From Lachnospiraceae bacterium UBA3282 (lineage in GTDB: Bacteria > Bacillota > Clostridia > Lachnospirales > Lachnospiraceae): a stretch of 24,273 nt of DNA. Within the stretch, counting starts at the first letter, position 1. The number at the start of each line of letters is the position of its first letter. The stretch covers positions 10,927 through 35,199 of the forward strand of contig DETS01000054.1 in NCBI GenBank assembly GCA_002361735.1. The letters run 5' to 3'. The notes beneath the pieces were generated by a model that saw nothing but the letters and a program-made list of their open reading frames with translations, had not been told where the DNA came from and did not search any database. Positions 1 to 7,082 of the stretch are shown in pieces. The position numbers were made by a program, and so were the translations under genes.

Positions 1-569
1 GAAAAGACAGGATTGATCATGGCGAGTAAGGAGGTGATCAGCGTTGTCAGAATCACAAAGGCGACCGCACTCCCCGCGCCCGTCAAGCGTTTTTTTGCAA
101 AGGAGAGCATACTCTTTGGTTTGCCGTCCGGCACAAAGGTTTCCGAGGGTTCAAACATCAGACAGATGCCCGTAAAGGCGTCGTCAAAGTCTTTCATGGA
201 CACCGTATAATTTCCCTTGGCGGGATCGTTTAAGTATACTTTATTTTTCTTAAAACCGTTCAGTACCACGAAATGATTGAAATTCCAGTGAATGATGCAG
301 GGAAAAGTCCCGTTTTGTTTTAAGTCCTCCGGCTCATAGCGAAAGCCCTGTGCAATCAGGCCGTAGCTTCTCGCCGCCCGCAGCACATTTTTGGCATTGG
401 AACCGTCGCGGGATACGCCGCAGTCCGCGCGCACCTGTTCTAAGGGGAGCCATTTGCCATAATAGGCAAGGATCATGGTAAGCGAGGCGGCACCGCACTC
501 TAAGGCTTCCATCTGCATGACGACAGGCACCTTTGCCACGCCGTTTTTGACAGGCTTATTCACACCCAT
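1..569 (-). CDS. C39 peptidase-containing ABC exporter (NHLP/NHLM bacteriocin type), 5' part only
   Basis: This is the first 189 codons of a peptidase/permease/ATPase exporter that cleaves leader peptides and secretes the product across the cytoplasmic membrane; the rest lies left of the window. The N-terminus is a C39 cysteine peptidase domain: oxyanion Gln19, catalytic Cys25 in ALECGAASL, His99 in HWNFNHFVV and Asp115 in LNDPAKG. A first hydrophobic segment begins around residue 167 (SAVAFVILTTLITSLLAMI), matching the start of the transmembrane domain. The ATG at 569-567 follows AAGGAAGG about eight bases upstream. The gene is downstream of the short HlyD-like gene in the same direction, an order typical of NHLP/NHLM-type export loci. 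C39 family membership is clear; the NHLP subtype rests on sequence resemblance and the neighbouring adaptor. Confidence 0.9.
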   Translation of the reverse strand, partial: MGVNKPVKNGVAKVPVVMQMEALECGAASLTMILAYYGKWLPLEQVRADCGVSRDGSNAKNVLRAARSYGLIAQGFRYEPEDLKQNGTFPCIIHWNFNHFVVLNGFKKNKVYLNDPAKGNYTVSMKDFDDAFTGICLMFEPSETFVPDGKPKSMLSFAKKRLTGAGSAVAFVILTTLITSLLAMINPVF

Positions 570-619
570 ATCCGTTTCCTTCCTTTTGCTTTGATCTCAG
601 AAGCCTTTCAGCCGCAGCG

Positions 620-639
620 CCCTGTCTCATGAAACAGGG
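620..639 (-). repeat. Intercistronic hairpin between adaptor and exporter genes
   Basis: CCCTGT (620-625) and ACAGGG (634-639) form a perfect 6-bp inverted repeat around an 8-base loop, in the 97-bp gap between the adaptor and exporter genes. No T-run follows on either strand, so it is not a convincing terminator. It could be a processing or stability element in the operon mRNA. Confidence 0.35.
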
Positions 640-666
640 GCCTGCTCACTCCGTAAAGCGTCGGTT

Positions 667-1158
667 TTAAACACCGTCCAGCAAAAATGACATCGGCGAG
701 ACGCTCTCCGTGACCATGGAAGCCTCATAGACGCCGTCGGCAAGATCCGCTTTCACTTTTATCTCATAAACCCATTCCCCGGGCTGAAAGCCGCCAAGAT
801 ACAGGAAATACTCGTCTGTATCCCGCGATACGGTTATCGGTTTTTCTTCGATGCCAAAGATCGGAAAAGACTGCTCCGATACGGAAACGGTCATCCCTTT
901 TTCCGCAGCTTGTCTGACCGCTTCGATATCGTCTTCCCTGACATAACAGGTAAGCACGCCGTTTTTGCACATTCCCGCGCCGGTAAGCCGGGTTTCCAGT
1001 CGGCCGAAGATCCCCCAGACGCACATACCCGTAAGCAGGATGATGATCGCTGCAAGTACCATCCACACACCAAGTCCCGACACCCGCACATATTCATTTA
1101 ACTGCTCGGGGGAAGATATCCGCTCGAGACTGGATTTTCGAAATAACCGCCCGTTCAT
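667..1158 (-). CDS. Short HlyD-like membrane adaptor of the bacteriocin export system
   Basis: This 163-residue protein is probably the membrane-anchored partner of the adjacent C39 ABC exporter. Its N-terminus (LFRKSSLERISSPEQL) resembles the start of NHLP/NHLM bacteriocin-system secretion proteins of the HlyD family. One transmembrane helix follows at about residues 31-52, leaving about 110 residues outside. Family adaptors are usually around 400 residues, with a long coiled coil and a lipoyl-like domain. Here these are absent and the chain goes straight to a beta-rich domain ending in MVTESVSPMSFLLDGV. There is no frameshift or stop suggesting a truncated relic, so it looks like a naturally minimal adaptor. 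The second ATG (1158-1156) is preferred because AGGAGG lies six bases before it and directly abuts the first ATG. The preceding gene ends 24 bp upstream. Confidence 0.75.
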   Translation of the reverse strand: MNGRLFRKSSLERISSPEQLNEYVRVSGLGVWMVLAAIIILLTGMCVWGIFGRLETRLTGAGMCKNGVLTCYVREDDIEAVRQAAEKGMTVSVSEQSFPIFGIEEKPITVSRDTDEYFLYLGGFQPGEWVYEIKVKADLADGVYEASMVTESVSPMSFLLDGV

Positions 1159-1182
1159 CTGCATCCTCCTCTGCGTATTGCT

Positions 1183-2562
1183 TTACTTTGTTTCCACGCC
1201 AACCTGAAACTTATATTTTTTCCGAAATCTGTCATGGTTGAAGGCATTGACCACATCCCAGCCGTTGCAGTGACCTGAACACATGAAACTTTCGCACCGT
1301 GACAGCATATAAAGGGCGTAGAAGTAATTGACGGTGGTATCCTCCAGAGCCGCTTCATAGTCCTCTCCGCTTTTTTCCTGCTTTTCCAGATCGCTGATGA
1401 GCGCCACGTCCTTAAAGTCGCTGACACGGTGCCTCTCCTGCGCGATCACGCGGATCTTTCCCTGAAATTCTTTCTGCATTTTATCCAGAATGTCCTGATC
1501 TTCGGTAGCTAAGAAGATGGCGTCATACTGATCTTCTTCCATCCATTCATGGATCATAGGGAGCATTTCGTCCACTGTCGCCATCTTGCGGGCGCCTGTC
1601 ATCTTGGAGACGATGTAATCCGTGCCGCGCATGAGGATCCCCAGCATCCGCCTGCCGCCGATGACTGCTTCTTCGTACTCCTTAAGTTCTTGGATAAAGC
1701 TGTCACTCAAGATGCTGTCGTCAAAGTCCGCATTGCATTTCGCCACAAAATGGGTGGGAACGAGCGGCACCGTATTGGTCACATAGATGGTGTTGGTTTC
1801 GTCGGAGTCTTCGCAGGCAACATCCAGATTGAAATACCGTTCCAGCATATCGTCCTTATAGCGGGTGCTGTCGCGCTTTAATACCGTCTTCCAACCCTTA
1901 TTTTGAAAGGCGTTATTGATCCTGGTATAATGCGCCAGGATCGCACCGATGCCTGCCACCATGCCAAGCCCCACTTCCACATACTTCACATCGGACAGGG
2001 GGATGTCTGAGAGCCACTGCCAGAAAAAGACATTGTTGAATAAGGGGATCAGGCTGATGGAGCGAAAGTCCGCGCTGTTAAAGCCCAGCGAAAACTGCTC
2101 TCCGCTGCGGAGCACATTGTCTTTTTCGCGATCCGGGAGATCGGTGGTCACATGCAGCCTTTCGTGGGGTTCCACAAACCAGTAGATCCGCTCGTCGGGA
2201 ATCCACACTTCCTTATCGGTATCTTCCAGAATGATCTTTGTCAGGACGACACTGTATTCGTTCAGCTCCTCAAACACGGCGCCGTTATAATCCTGAAAGA
2301 TATCCAGATACAGCGCTTCTTTGTCGGTCTCGTCATAAAGATAGTAGGGCGGCAGCATGGTATAGCCTTTTAAAACTGCCATATTGGGCGCGGCGTCATT
2401 GTTTTCAAAGTAAAGCAGATCGTAGTCCTCTCCCTGATCGTTTCTCACATGGAATCTGCTTTCTCCTTTTAGTACGGCGCGCAGCGCATTGTGAAACACT
2501 TGCGGACCGTGCCGCAGCGTCCTGCAATTTTCGTTCTTATCTGCTGCTATGATCTGTAGCAT
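1183..2562 (-). CDS. Fucosyltransferase-like (GT-B, O-FucT clan) protein of the export cluster
   Basis: A 459-residue soluble protein, probably a glycosyltransferase. The C-terminal half resembles fucosyltransferases of the NodZ/FUT8/O-FucT group. GLGMVAGIGAILA (about 198-210) corresponds to the glycine-rich start of the fold. ILMRGTDY (309-316) matches the R-G-T-D-Y sugar-nucleotide motif, and IFLATEDQDIL (349-359) matches the FLATDD motif. SRCESFMCSGHCNGWDVV near the C-terminus fits the last conserved strand. The first 190 residues are not recognised. A strong site (AAAGGAGG) precedes the ATG at 2562. It lies between a small secreted-peptide ORF and the export adaptor in one orientation, so it may glycosylate an exported peptide or a surface target. 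The clan assignment is fairly confident; donor and acceptor are unknown. Confidence 0.65.
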   Translation of the reverse strand: MLQIIAADKNENCRTLRHGPQVFHNALRAVLKGESRFHVRNDQGEDYDLLYFENNDAAPNMAVLKGYTMLPPYYLYDETDKEALYLDIFQDYNGAVFEELNEYSVVLTKIILEDTDKEVWIPDERIYWFVEPHERLHVTTDLPDREKDNVLRSGEQFSLGFNSADFRSISLIPLFNNVFFWQWLSDIPLSDVKYVEVGLGMVAGIGAILAHYTRINNAFQNKGWKTVLKRDSTRYKDDMLERYFNLDVACEDSDETNTIYVTNTVPLVPTHFVAKCNADFDDSILSDSFIQELKEYEEAVIGGRRMLGILMRGTDYIVSKMTGARKMATVDEMLPMIHEWMEEDQYDAIFLATEDQDILDKMQKEFQGKIRVIAQERHRVSDFKDVALISDLEKQEKSGEDYEAALEDTTVNYFYALYMLSRCESFMCSGHCNGWDVVNAFNHDRFRKKYKFQVGVETK

Positions 2563-2671
2563 GGGTATCCTCCTTTTTATAATGATTTGAAGTTGTAAAA
2601 CGTTTCCGGCCGCGGATACGGTTTTGCAGATAGTCAGGCGCCCGTTATCCGCTGCTTATTCTACAGCCAGA

Positions 2672-2886
2672 CTACCAGATGATTTTTTCCGCCTCATAAT
2701 ATTCTGTAAAGATTTCCGGAGCATTTCCTTCGTCGGTGATCCGGAAGCTCATTGATTTTGTCTCCGCATCCGGGATTTTTGTTACAGGGCTGACAGCTGC
2801 CGCGACATTGCCGGGCTCGCCGACCGTAAGGACGGCAGCAGCCGTAAGTATCGAAAAAGCACAGACCCCTATTTTCCTGTTTTCAT
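2672..2886 (-). pseudogene. Small secreted protein, about 71 residues, frame-broken near its start
   Basis: An open frame of about 68 codons encodes a basic start, a hydrophobic core and an Ala-rich cleavage region (RKIGVCAFSILTAAAVL, then NVAAA), followed by a short acidic mature part ending in EYYEAEKIIW. That is a classic signal peptide plus a small exported product. The frame has no start codon of its own. An ATG at 2886-2884 with AGAGGA before it and AAAA just after it lies one base out of frame and stops after five codons. One extra A in either A-run near 2873-2883 would restore a 71-residue protein starting MKNRKIGV or MKTGKIGV. The ATG sits two bases after the phosphatase stop, implying translational coupling. 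It may be a decayed gene, a sequence error or a slippage site. No family recognised. Confidence 0.6.
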
Positions 2887-2888
2887 CG

Positions 2889-4295
2889 TTATCCTCTGAT
2901 CTTTAATGCCAGCATCGTGATATCGTCAAACTGTTCGGCTTCTCCCACAAAGAGATCGATATCCGCACGAACGGTTAGGAGCAGCTCCTTTGCGTCGGCA
3001 TTTTCCTTTTGATTCAAAGCATTCAGCATTCGATCCGTGCCGTAAAGCTCTTTTTCTTTGTCGGTTGCTTCCGCCACGCCGTCCGTATACAAAAACAGGA
3101 TGTCTCCCGCGTGCAGCTCCATGTCATACTCCCGATAGGTCACATCTTCCATGCCGCCCATCACAAAGCCGTGCTTATCCTTAAACAGGGTAAAGCTGCC
3201 GTCCGCCCGTTTTACGGCCGGATATTCATGTCCCGCGTTGGCGGCGGTCAGTCTGCCTGTCGATATCTCATAAATGCCGAGCCAGACGGTGACAAACATA
3301 CCCGCTTCATTATTTTCCATAAGCTGATTATTGACGGTTTCCAGCGCTGCCGCAGGAGAAAGACCCGACTGCGCCGCATTTTTCAGCAGCGTTTTGGTGA
3401 TCATCATAAACAGGGCGGCCGGTACGCCTTTGCCCGATACGTCCGCCATCACAAGCGCCAGATGATCGGGATCCACCAGAAAGAAATCATAGAAGTCACC
3501 GCCTACTTCCTTGGCGGGATCCATGGAAGCATAGATATCGAATTCTTTATATTCAGGGAATGCCGGGAAAACGCAGGGCAGCATGGAGGACTGGATCTGC
3601 GTGGCAACATTCAGTTCCGCGCCGATCCGCTCCTTTTCCCGGTTATCTTCCTCCTGCTTTTTCAACAGACCATGCGTGCGTTTGGAAAGGGTTACGCTGA
3701 TCAGATAGACCACGATCACGATAGCGGCACGGGGAATATAATAAAAGTTAAAAACGCGCAGCAAGAGATTATCGCCTGCCGCCGTTGCTTCCCTGATAAA
3801 TTGCGCCCGAAATGCCGCGTTTCCCGGTTGATCCAGAGACCGCATCATATTGCAGTCCCACACGCCGCAGTACAGACCGATGTAGGTAGCGCACAGCATA
3901 CCGAGCAATACCCCGGTCAGGGTAAAATGTGTAAACCGGGGAGAATAATAATGACAGGAAAGGACCACGGGGCATGACCATGCAAGTACAAGCTGAATCG
4001 TCAGCGCGGAATTCAAAATGGCGATGCCGATCATAAAGCAGCACATAATGGCATATTTGATCAGCCTGCTGTCCCCTCTCCAGATCCGAATCAGGAGGGA
4101 GGGCAGTAAAAACAAGGCGACACCGCCGGGCATGGCAATGTTCATCAGATGTTGATCCACAATAAAAAATCCGCACAGATTCAAAAGCCACATCAATACG
4201 GCGACCACTGCCGCAATTAAGGTGCAGAAAGCCGTATAACGATTGGCCTTTTGTTCATTGGTGATAAAAATATCGGAATGTAATGTTACGTCCAT
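2889..4295 (-). CDS. Membrane-anchored PP2C/SpoIIE-type serine/threonine phosphatase (RsbU-like)
   Basis: This 468-residue protein likely dephosphorylates a regulatory partner such as a STAS-domain anti-sigma antagonist. About six hydrophobic segments fill residues 20-205, a short charged linker (LLKKQEEDNREKERIGAEL) follows, and a SpoIIE/PP2C domain covers about 230-468. Metal-binding motifs are visible: EVGGDFYDF (Asp267), ADVSGKG (Asp285), YTDGVAEA and DDITMLAL. The start at 4295 is chosen because AGGAGG lies five to six bases before it; the ATG eight codons upstream has no such site. It appears to be the first gene of the minus-strand export operon, coupled to the small secreted-peptide ORF. 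No anti-sigma or STAS partner is present in the window, so the target is unknown. The N-terminal membrane part may sense an envelope signal. Confidence 0.88.
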   Translation of the reverse strand: MDVTLHSDIFITNEQKANRYTAFCTLIAAVVAVLMWLLNLCGFFIVDQHLMNIAMPGGVALFLLPSLLIRIWRGDSRLIKYAIMCCFMIGIAILNSALTIQLVLAWSCPVVLSCHYYSPRFTHFTLTGVLLGMLCATYIGLYCGVWDCNMMRSLDQPGNAAFRAQFIREATAAGDNLLLRVFNFYYIPRAAIVIVVYLISVTLSKRTHGLLKKQEEDNREKERIGAELNVATQIQSSMLPCVFPAFPEYKEFDIYASMDPAKEVGGDFYDFFLVDPDHLALVMADVSGKGVPAALFMMITKTLLKNAAQSGLSPAAALETVNNQLMENNEAGMFVTVWLGIYEISTGRLTAANAGHEYPAVKRADGSFTLFKDKHGFVMGGMEDVTYREYDMELHAGDILFLYTDGVAEATDKEKELYGTDRMLNALNQKENADAKELLLTVRADIDLFVGEAEQFDDITMLALKIRG

Positions 4296-4421
4296 GATGT
4301 CCTCCTGTGATTGTCGCATTTTTATTTTATAATACTTTAATCATAAAAAAAGCACCAGTCTCAATTTGTTACCTGACGTTTATTTTCGGGGTAAAATTTT
4401 GCGATTTCCGAATACTATTTA

Positions 4422-4430
4422 TGCTATACT
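4422..4430 (+). promoter_or_regulatory. Candidate extended -10 promoter for the OmpR-type regulator
   Basis: TGCTATACT is an extended -10 element (TG-N-TATACT) about 50 bp upstream of the regulator's ATG. No good -35 sits at 16-18 bp, which extended -10 promoters can tolerate. The 185-bp gap between the divergent phosphatase and regulator genes is AT-rich, and no equally convincing minus-strand promoter was found in it. Confidence 0.5.
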
Positions 4431-4480
4431 TTATCTTAAGTGATTCTATTGTGGAACCGGATTTTTGAAATGGTGGGAAT

Positions 4481-5179
4481 ATGTACAAGATATTGTTAGT
4501 GGATGACGATCCTGTCATCTTAGAAGATAATCGGACCTATTTTTGTGCCAAAGGCTATGAAGTGATCTGTACGAAGACGGCGGAGACAGCCGAGGAGGTT
4601 ATTTTATCCAATGCGCTTGACTGTGTGATTCTGGATGTGGATCTGCCGGGAGAAAGCGGTTTTTCTCTCTGTGAAAAGGTGCGCATGAAAACAGGATTGC
4701 CCATTGTTTTTCTCTCCGGTTATACCGAGGAAGAAAGCCGAATCCACGGACTGTCTGTCGGTGGCGATGATTATGTCTGTAAACCCTACAGCTTACAGGA
4801 ACTGGAACTTCGGGTGCGCGCCCGCATCCGTGCAGGCAGAGCAGCACAGCCGCCGGGGCCTCTGGTGTATGGTTCTTTTTCCGTTCACCCGGCTTCCTGC
4901 AGCGCAAGCTGCGGTTCCAAATCGACGGACTTTTCTTCTTATGAGTTTGACGTACTGTATTTTCTCGCCAGACATCCCGGTGAGATTTTTACACCCGATC
5001 AGATTTATGATTCGGTCTGGAAAGCGCCTGTCAATAAAGGGCAGAAGTCCCTGCAGGTCATTATGGGGCGTATCCGCAGGAAACTTTATGAAATCTGTCC
5101 CGAGCATGATTACATCCAGACCAAACGTTACAAGGGCTATCTTTTCGTGCCGCCGGAGGAAGCGGATTTTCGCCTTTGA
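4481..5179 (+). CDS. OmpR/PhoB-family response regulator
   Basis: A 232-residue two-component transcription factor. The receiver domain (1-115) has the acidic pair in LLVDDDP, the phospho-acceptor Asp52 in CVILDVDLPG, the switch residue Ser79 in FLSGY and Lys101 in CKPYSLQEL. A winged-helix DNA-binding domain covers about 130-228, with the expected wing ending YIQTKRYKGYLF. The likely partner is the histidine kinase at 7074-9062; both are plus-strand, but a minus-strand surface-protein gene lies between them. The last 43 bp overlap the 3' end of that gene on the opposite strand. A clear SD is not obvious before the ATG (GGTGGGAAT), but the receiver domain begins at once, so the start is secure. 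Confidence 0.93.
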   Translation: MYKILLVDDDPVILEDNRTYFCAKGYEVICTKTAETAEEVILSNALDCVILDVDLPGESGFSLCEKVRMKTGLPIVFLSGYTEEESRIHGLSVGGDDYVCKPYSLQELELRVRARIRAGRAAQPPGPLVYGSFSVHPASCSASCGSKSTDFSSYEFDVLYFLARHPGEIFTPDQIYDSVWKAPVNKGQKSLQVIMGRIRRKLYEICPEHDYIQTKRYKGYLFVPPEEADFRL

Positions 5180-7035
5180 ATGCCGCCTTTGCCGATAGGG
5201 GCAAAGAAGCAAATCGCACCGCCCGCCGCGGATAGGAGTATGAAGCCTGCCGCAAGGATCAACGTTTCTGTCTGTCTTGCGGAAGTTGTTTTTTCGCCGG
5301 AAGGCAGCGAGGCATCCTCCGGGCTGCGGGACAGTTCGATTGGCGGCGATGTGCTTTTTGCAAAAGTATAATCGTCATTTCCTGTTACCGCTGTGTTGTC
5401 TGCGGACGTTTCGGCGGAAAAATCCGTCGTATGGACTGTGTTGTCCTGTGGTTTTTTGTCATCTGTCGGTTCTTTGCGGCTGTCTGTCTGTGCCGACGGC
5501 GCAAAGGACGTGACAGACCGGAAGGAGTCTTTTGACGCTGCAAAGGTCGGTGTTTCCGTTTGATTTTGGGCGGCGTCCTGCGTATTCTGCTTTTGAGGCG
5601 GCTCGGGTTCCTCCTGACTTTGAGCGCGGACAGGTTGATTTGGTTCCGAGGGTTGATTCGGTTTGTCGGGCGCAGCTGATTGCACGGGTTTGCTCGGTTC
5701 CGTGGGGGTTTTCGGCTCCTCGGGATCGGCGGGAGGATCTACGATATTGGTGCCGCCGCCGCGGCTGCCGCCCAGATCTTCTTCCATATTCAGACGATCC
5801 GCCGCATACCGAAGAACGTTGGAATAATAGACATCTTCCCCTGTTTCCGCCCGCAGTCTGATATGGATATACGGATAGGCGGAAGTATCCCATTGATCGG
5901 TGGGAAATGAGATGTAAAAGCCGGCGTCGGCGCTCAAGGTATTGTGTTCGCCTTCTTGGATCCAGTTGATACCGTCAAAGGAGTATTCCGGTGAAGTGCT
6001 GGCTGCAAGCATTTCTTCCTGCTTGATATATTCACCCCGAAAGGTGTAGGCGCTTTGGCGGATAAAGGCATCCGCTCTGGTAAATGTCAGGGGATAGTCG
6101 TGATAGACCACGGTACAGACCGGATTTTCATGCGACTGCGCCTGAGAGAAAACGCCCTGCGCCTGAAAACGCTGGCGCTCATCCTGCTGTTTTTGAGTAT
6201 CTGACATATCCCAGGAAACAGCAATCGGCGCATGATCCAGACAGGCGCCCTGATAATTGACACGACATGTGATTTCCGTAGGAAGCAGCTCATTAAGGGA
6301 TTGTCCTTTTTCCACAATGACACAGACAGGATCTGTATCTGTCACAAACGGAGTGTCCGCGTAATGGATATTTCCTGCGATTCGACCGGCGGCAAAAGTA
6401 TTTCCGACGGTCAGACTTGCGCCTTCCTCCTGCCACAGCGCGTATGAGGAGTCGCCGTTTTCTGCAAACGCCTCTACGGTCACGCCGTCAAGCAGCAGGG
6501 AACCGCCCTTTTCTACATGAAAGATGCCTTGCGCATTGCCTGCCCCCGAAAAGGTGAGATGACCGTCGCTCCATAATTCGACATCGGCGCTCACAAAGAT
6601 GGTATAGCCGTCGGTTTCTACGAAAAGCGGCGGCAGATTCGGATAAGGGACAAAGAGATAAGGTGAGTCCATGGCGATATTTGCGGTCAGTCTGGCCCGG
6701 CCGCCGCTGTACATGTGAGAGTTCAGCCAAGCGGTCAGTTCTGTGGAAGAAGATACGTAGTCGAGCTCTGCGTTCGGCTCAGACAGGGAAGCAGTCGATG
6801 CGGTTGGCAGTGTATTTTCGGAAATGATGGAAGGTTCAGACGGTGACACTGTCGGCGGATTCGCGGGCAGCGTATTCTCTGAAACCGCAGGCATTTCAGC
6901 AGGCAGAGTATTCTCAGAAACCGTTGTCGGTTCCGGAAACGGCTCAGCCGCCGTTGCCCGGACGGTATTTGACAGATATAATGTAATGACAATGAGAAAG
7001 GTCGGCAGGAACCGACGATGCTTTTGGTTTTTCAT
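5137..7035 (-). CDS. Large secreted, C-terminally anchored surface protein with SENTLP repeats
   Basis: This 632-residue protein has a signal peptide (about 1-30, ending RATAA). Three SENTLP repeats follow (about 40-45, 52-57, 72-77) within a Pro/Ser/Thr-rich stretch. A beta-rich region of about 300 residues includes a segment resembling a repetitive beta-helix (LTANIAMDSPYLFVP, HLTFSGAGNAQGIFHVEKGG). A long Pro/Gln/Glu/Thr-rich linker covers about 415-560. A transmembrane helix near 600 (LILAAGFILLSAAGGAICFF) and a basic tail finish it. It is probably displayed on the cell surface. The sequence LPSGE before the helix is at best a degenerate sorting signal. The chosen ATG has GAGGA about seven bases upstream, within an in-frame extension. 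Lying between a response regulator and a histidine kinase, it may be a target or ligand-binding partner of that pair. Function unknown. Confidence 0.8.
   Translation of the reverse strand: MKNQKHRRFLPTFLIVITLYLSNTVRATAAEPFPEPTTVSENTLPAEMPAVSENTLPANPPTVSPSEPSIISENTLPTASTASLSEPNAELDYVSSSTELTAWLNSHMYSGGRARLTANIAMDSPYLFVPYPNLPPLFVETDGYTIFVSADVELWSDGHLTFSGAGNAQGIFHVEKGGSLLLDGVTVEAFAENGDSSYALWQEEGASLTVGNTFAAGRIAGNIHYADTPFVTDTDPVCVIVEKGQSLNELLPTEITCRVNYQGACLDHAPIAVSWDMSDTQKQQDERQRFQAQGVFSQAQSHENPVCTVVYHDYPLTFTRADAFIRQSAYTFRGEYIKQEEMLAASTSPEYSFDGINWIQEGEHNTLSADAGFYISFPTDQWDTSAYPYIHIRLRAETGEDVYYSNVLRYAADRLNMEEDLGGSRGGGTNIVDPPADPEEPKTPTEPSKPVQSAAPDKPNQPSEPNQPVRAQSQEEPEPPQKQNTQDAAQNQTETPTFAASKDSFRSVTSFAPSAQTDSRKEPTDDKKPQDNTVHTTDFSAETSADNTAVTGNDDYTFAKSTSPPIELSRSPEDASLPSGEKTTSARQTETLILAAGFILLSAAGGAICFFAPIGKGGIQRRKSASSGGTKR
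6954..6982 (+). promoter_or_regulatory. Candidate promoter for the histidine kinase, inside the surface-protein gene
   Basis: TTGCCC (6954-6959) and TATAAT (6977-6982) are separated by exactly 17 bp on the plus strand. The predicted start near 6989 leaves a leader of about 85 bases before the kinase ATG. The element lies within the signal-peptide codons of the opposite-strand surface gene, so the two transcripts would overlap at their 5' ends. Confidence 0.5.
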
Positions 7036-7053
7036 TTGTCTATTCCTCATTAA

Positions 7054-7082
7054 AAAGTAAGGCGGATTACCCAATGAAACAA
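7054..7082 (-). promoter_or_regulatory. Weak candidate promoter for the surface-protein gene
   Basis: On the minus strand, TTGTTT (7082-7077) and TACTTT (7059-7054) have a 17-bp spacing and lie just before the surface-protein ATG at 7035. The -35 overlaps the start codon region of the kinase. Both boxes are poor matches, so this is tentative. Confidence 0.28.

Noticed and set aside
3009..3977. 322-residue plus-strand ORF opposite the PP2C gene
   Set aside because: Lies wholly antisense to a protein with clear PP2C motifs; composition is rich in His, Arg and Gln as expected of a shadow frame, and no family is seen.
4296..4400. Minus-strand promoter for the phosphatase operon
   Set aside because: TATTAT/TATAAAAT-like boxes exist in this AT-rich stretch, but none has a fair -35 at 16-18 bp, so none could be chosen.
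5137..5300. LPXTG sortase anchor at the end of the surface protein
   Set aside because: LPSGE lacks the Thr-Gly of the motif and is about 10 residues from the helix; a plain transmembrane anchor explains the C-terminus.
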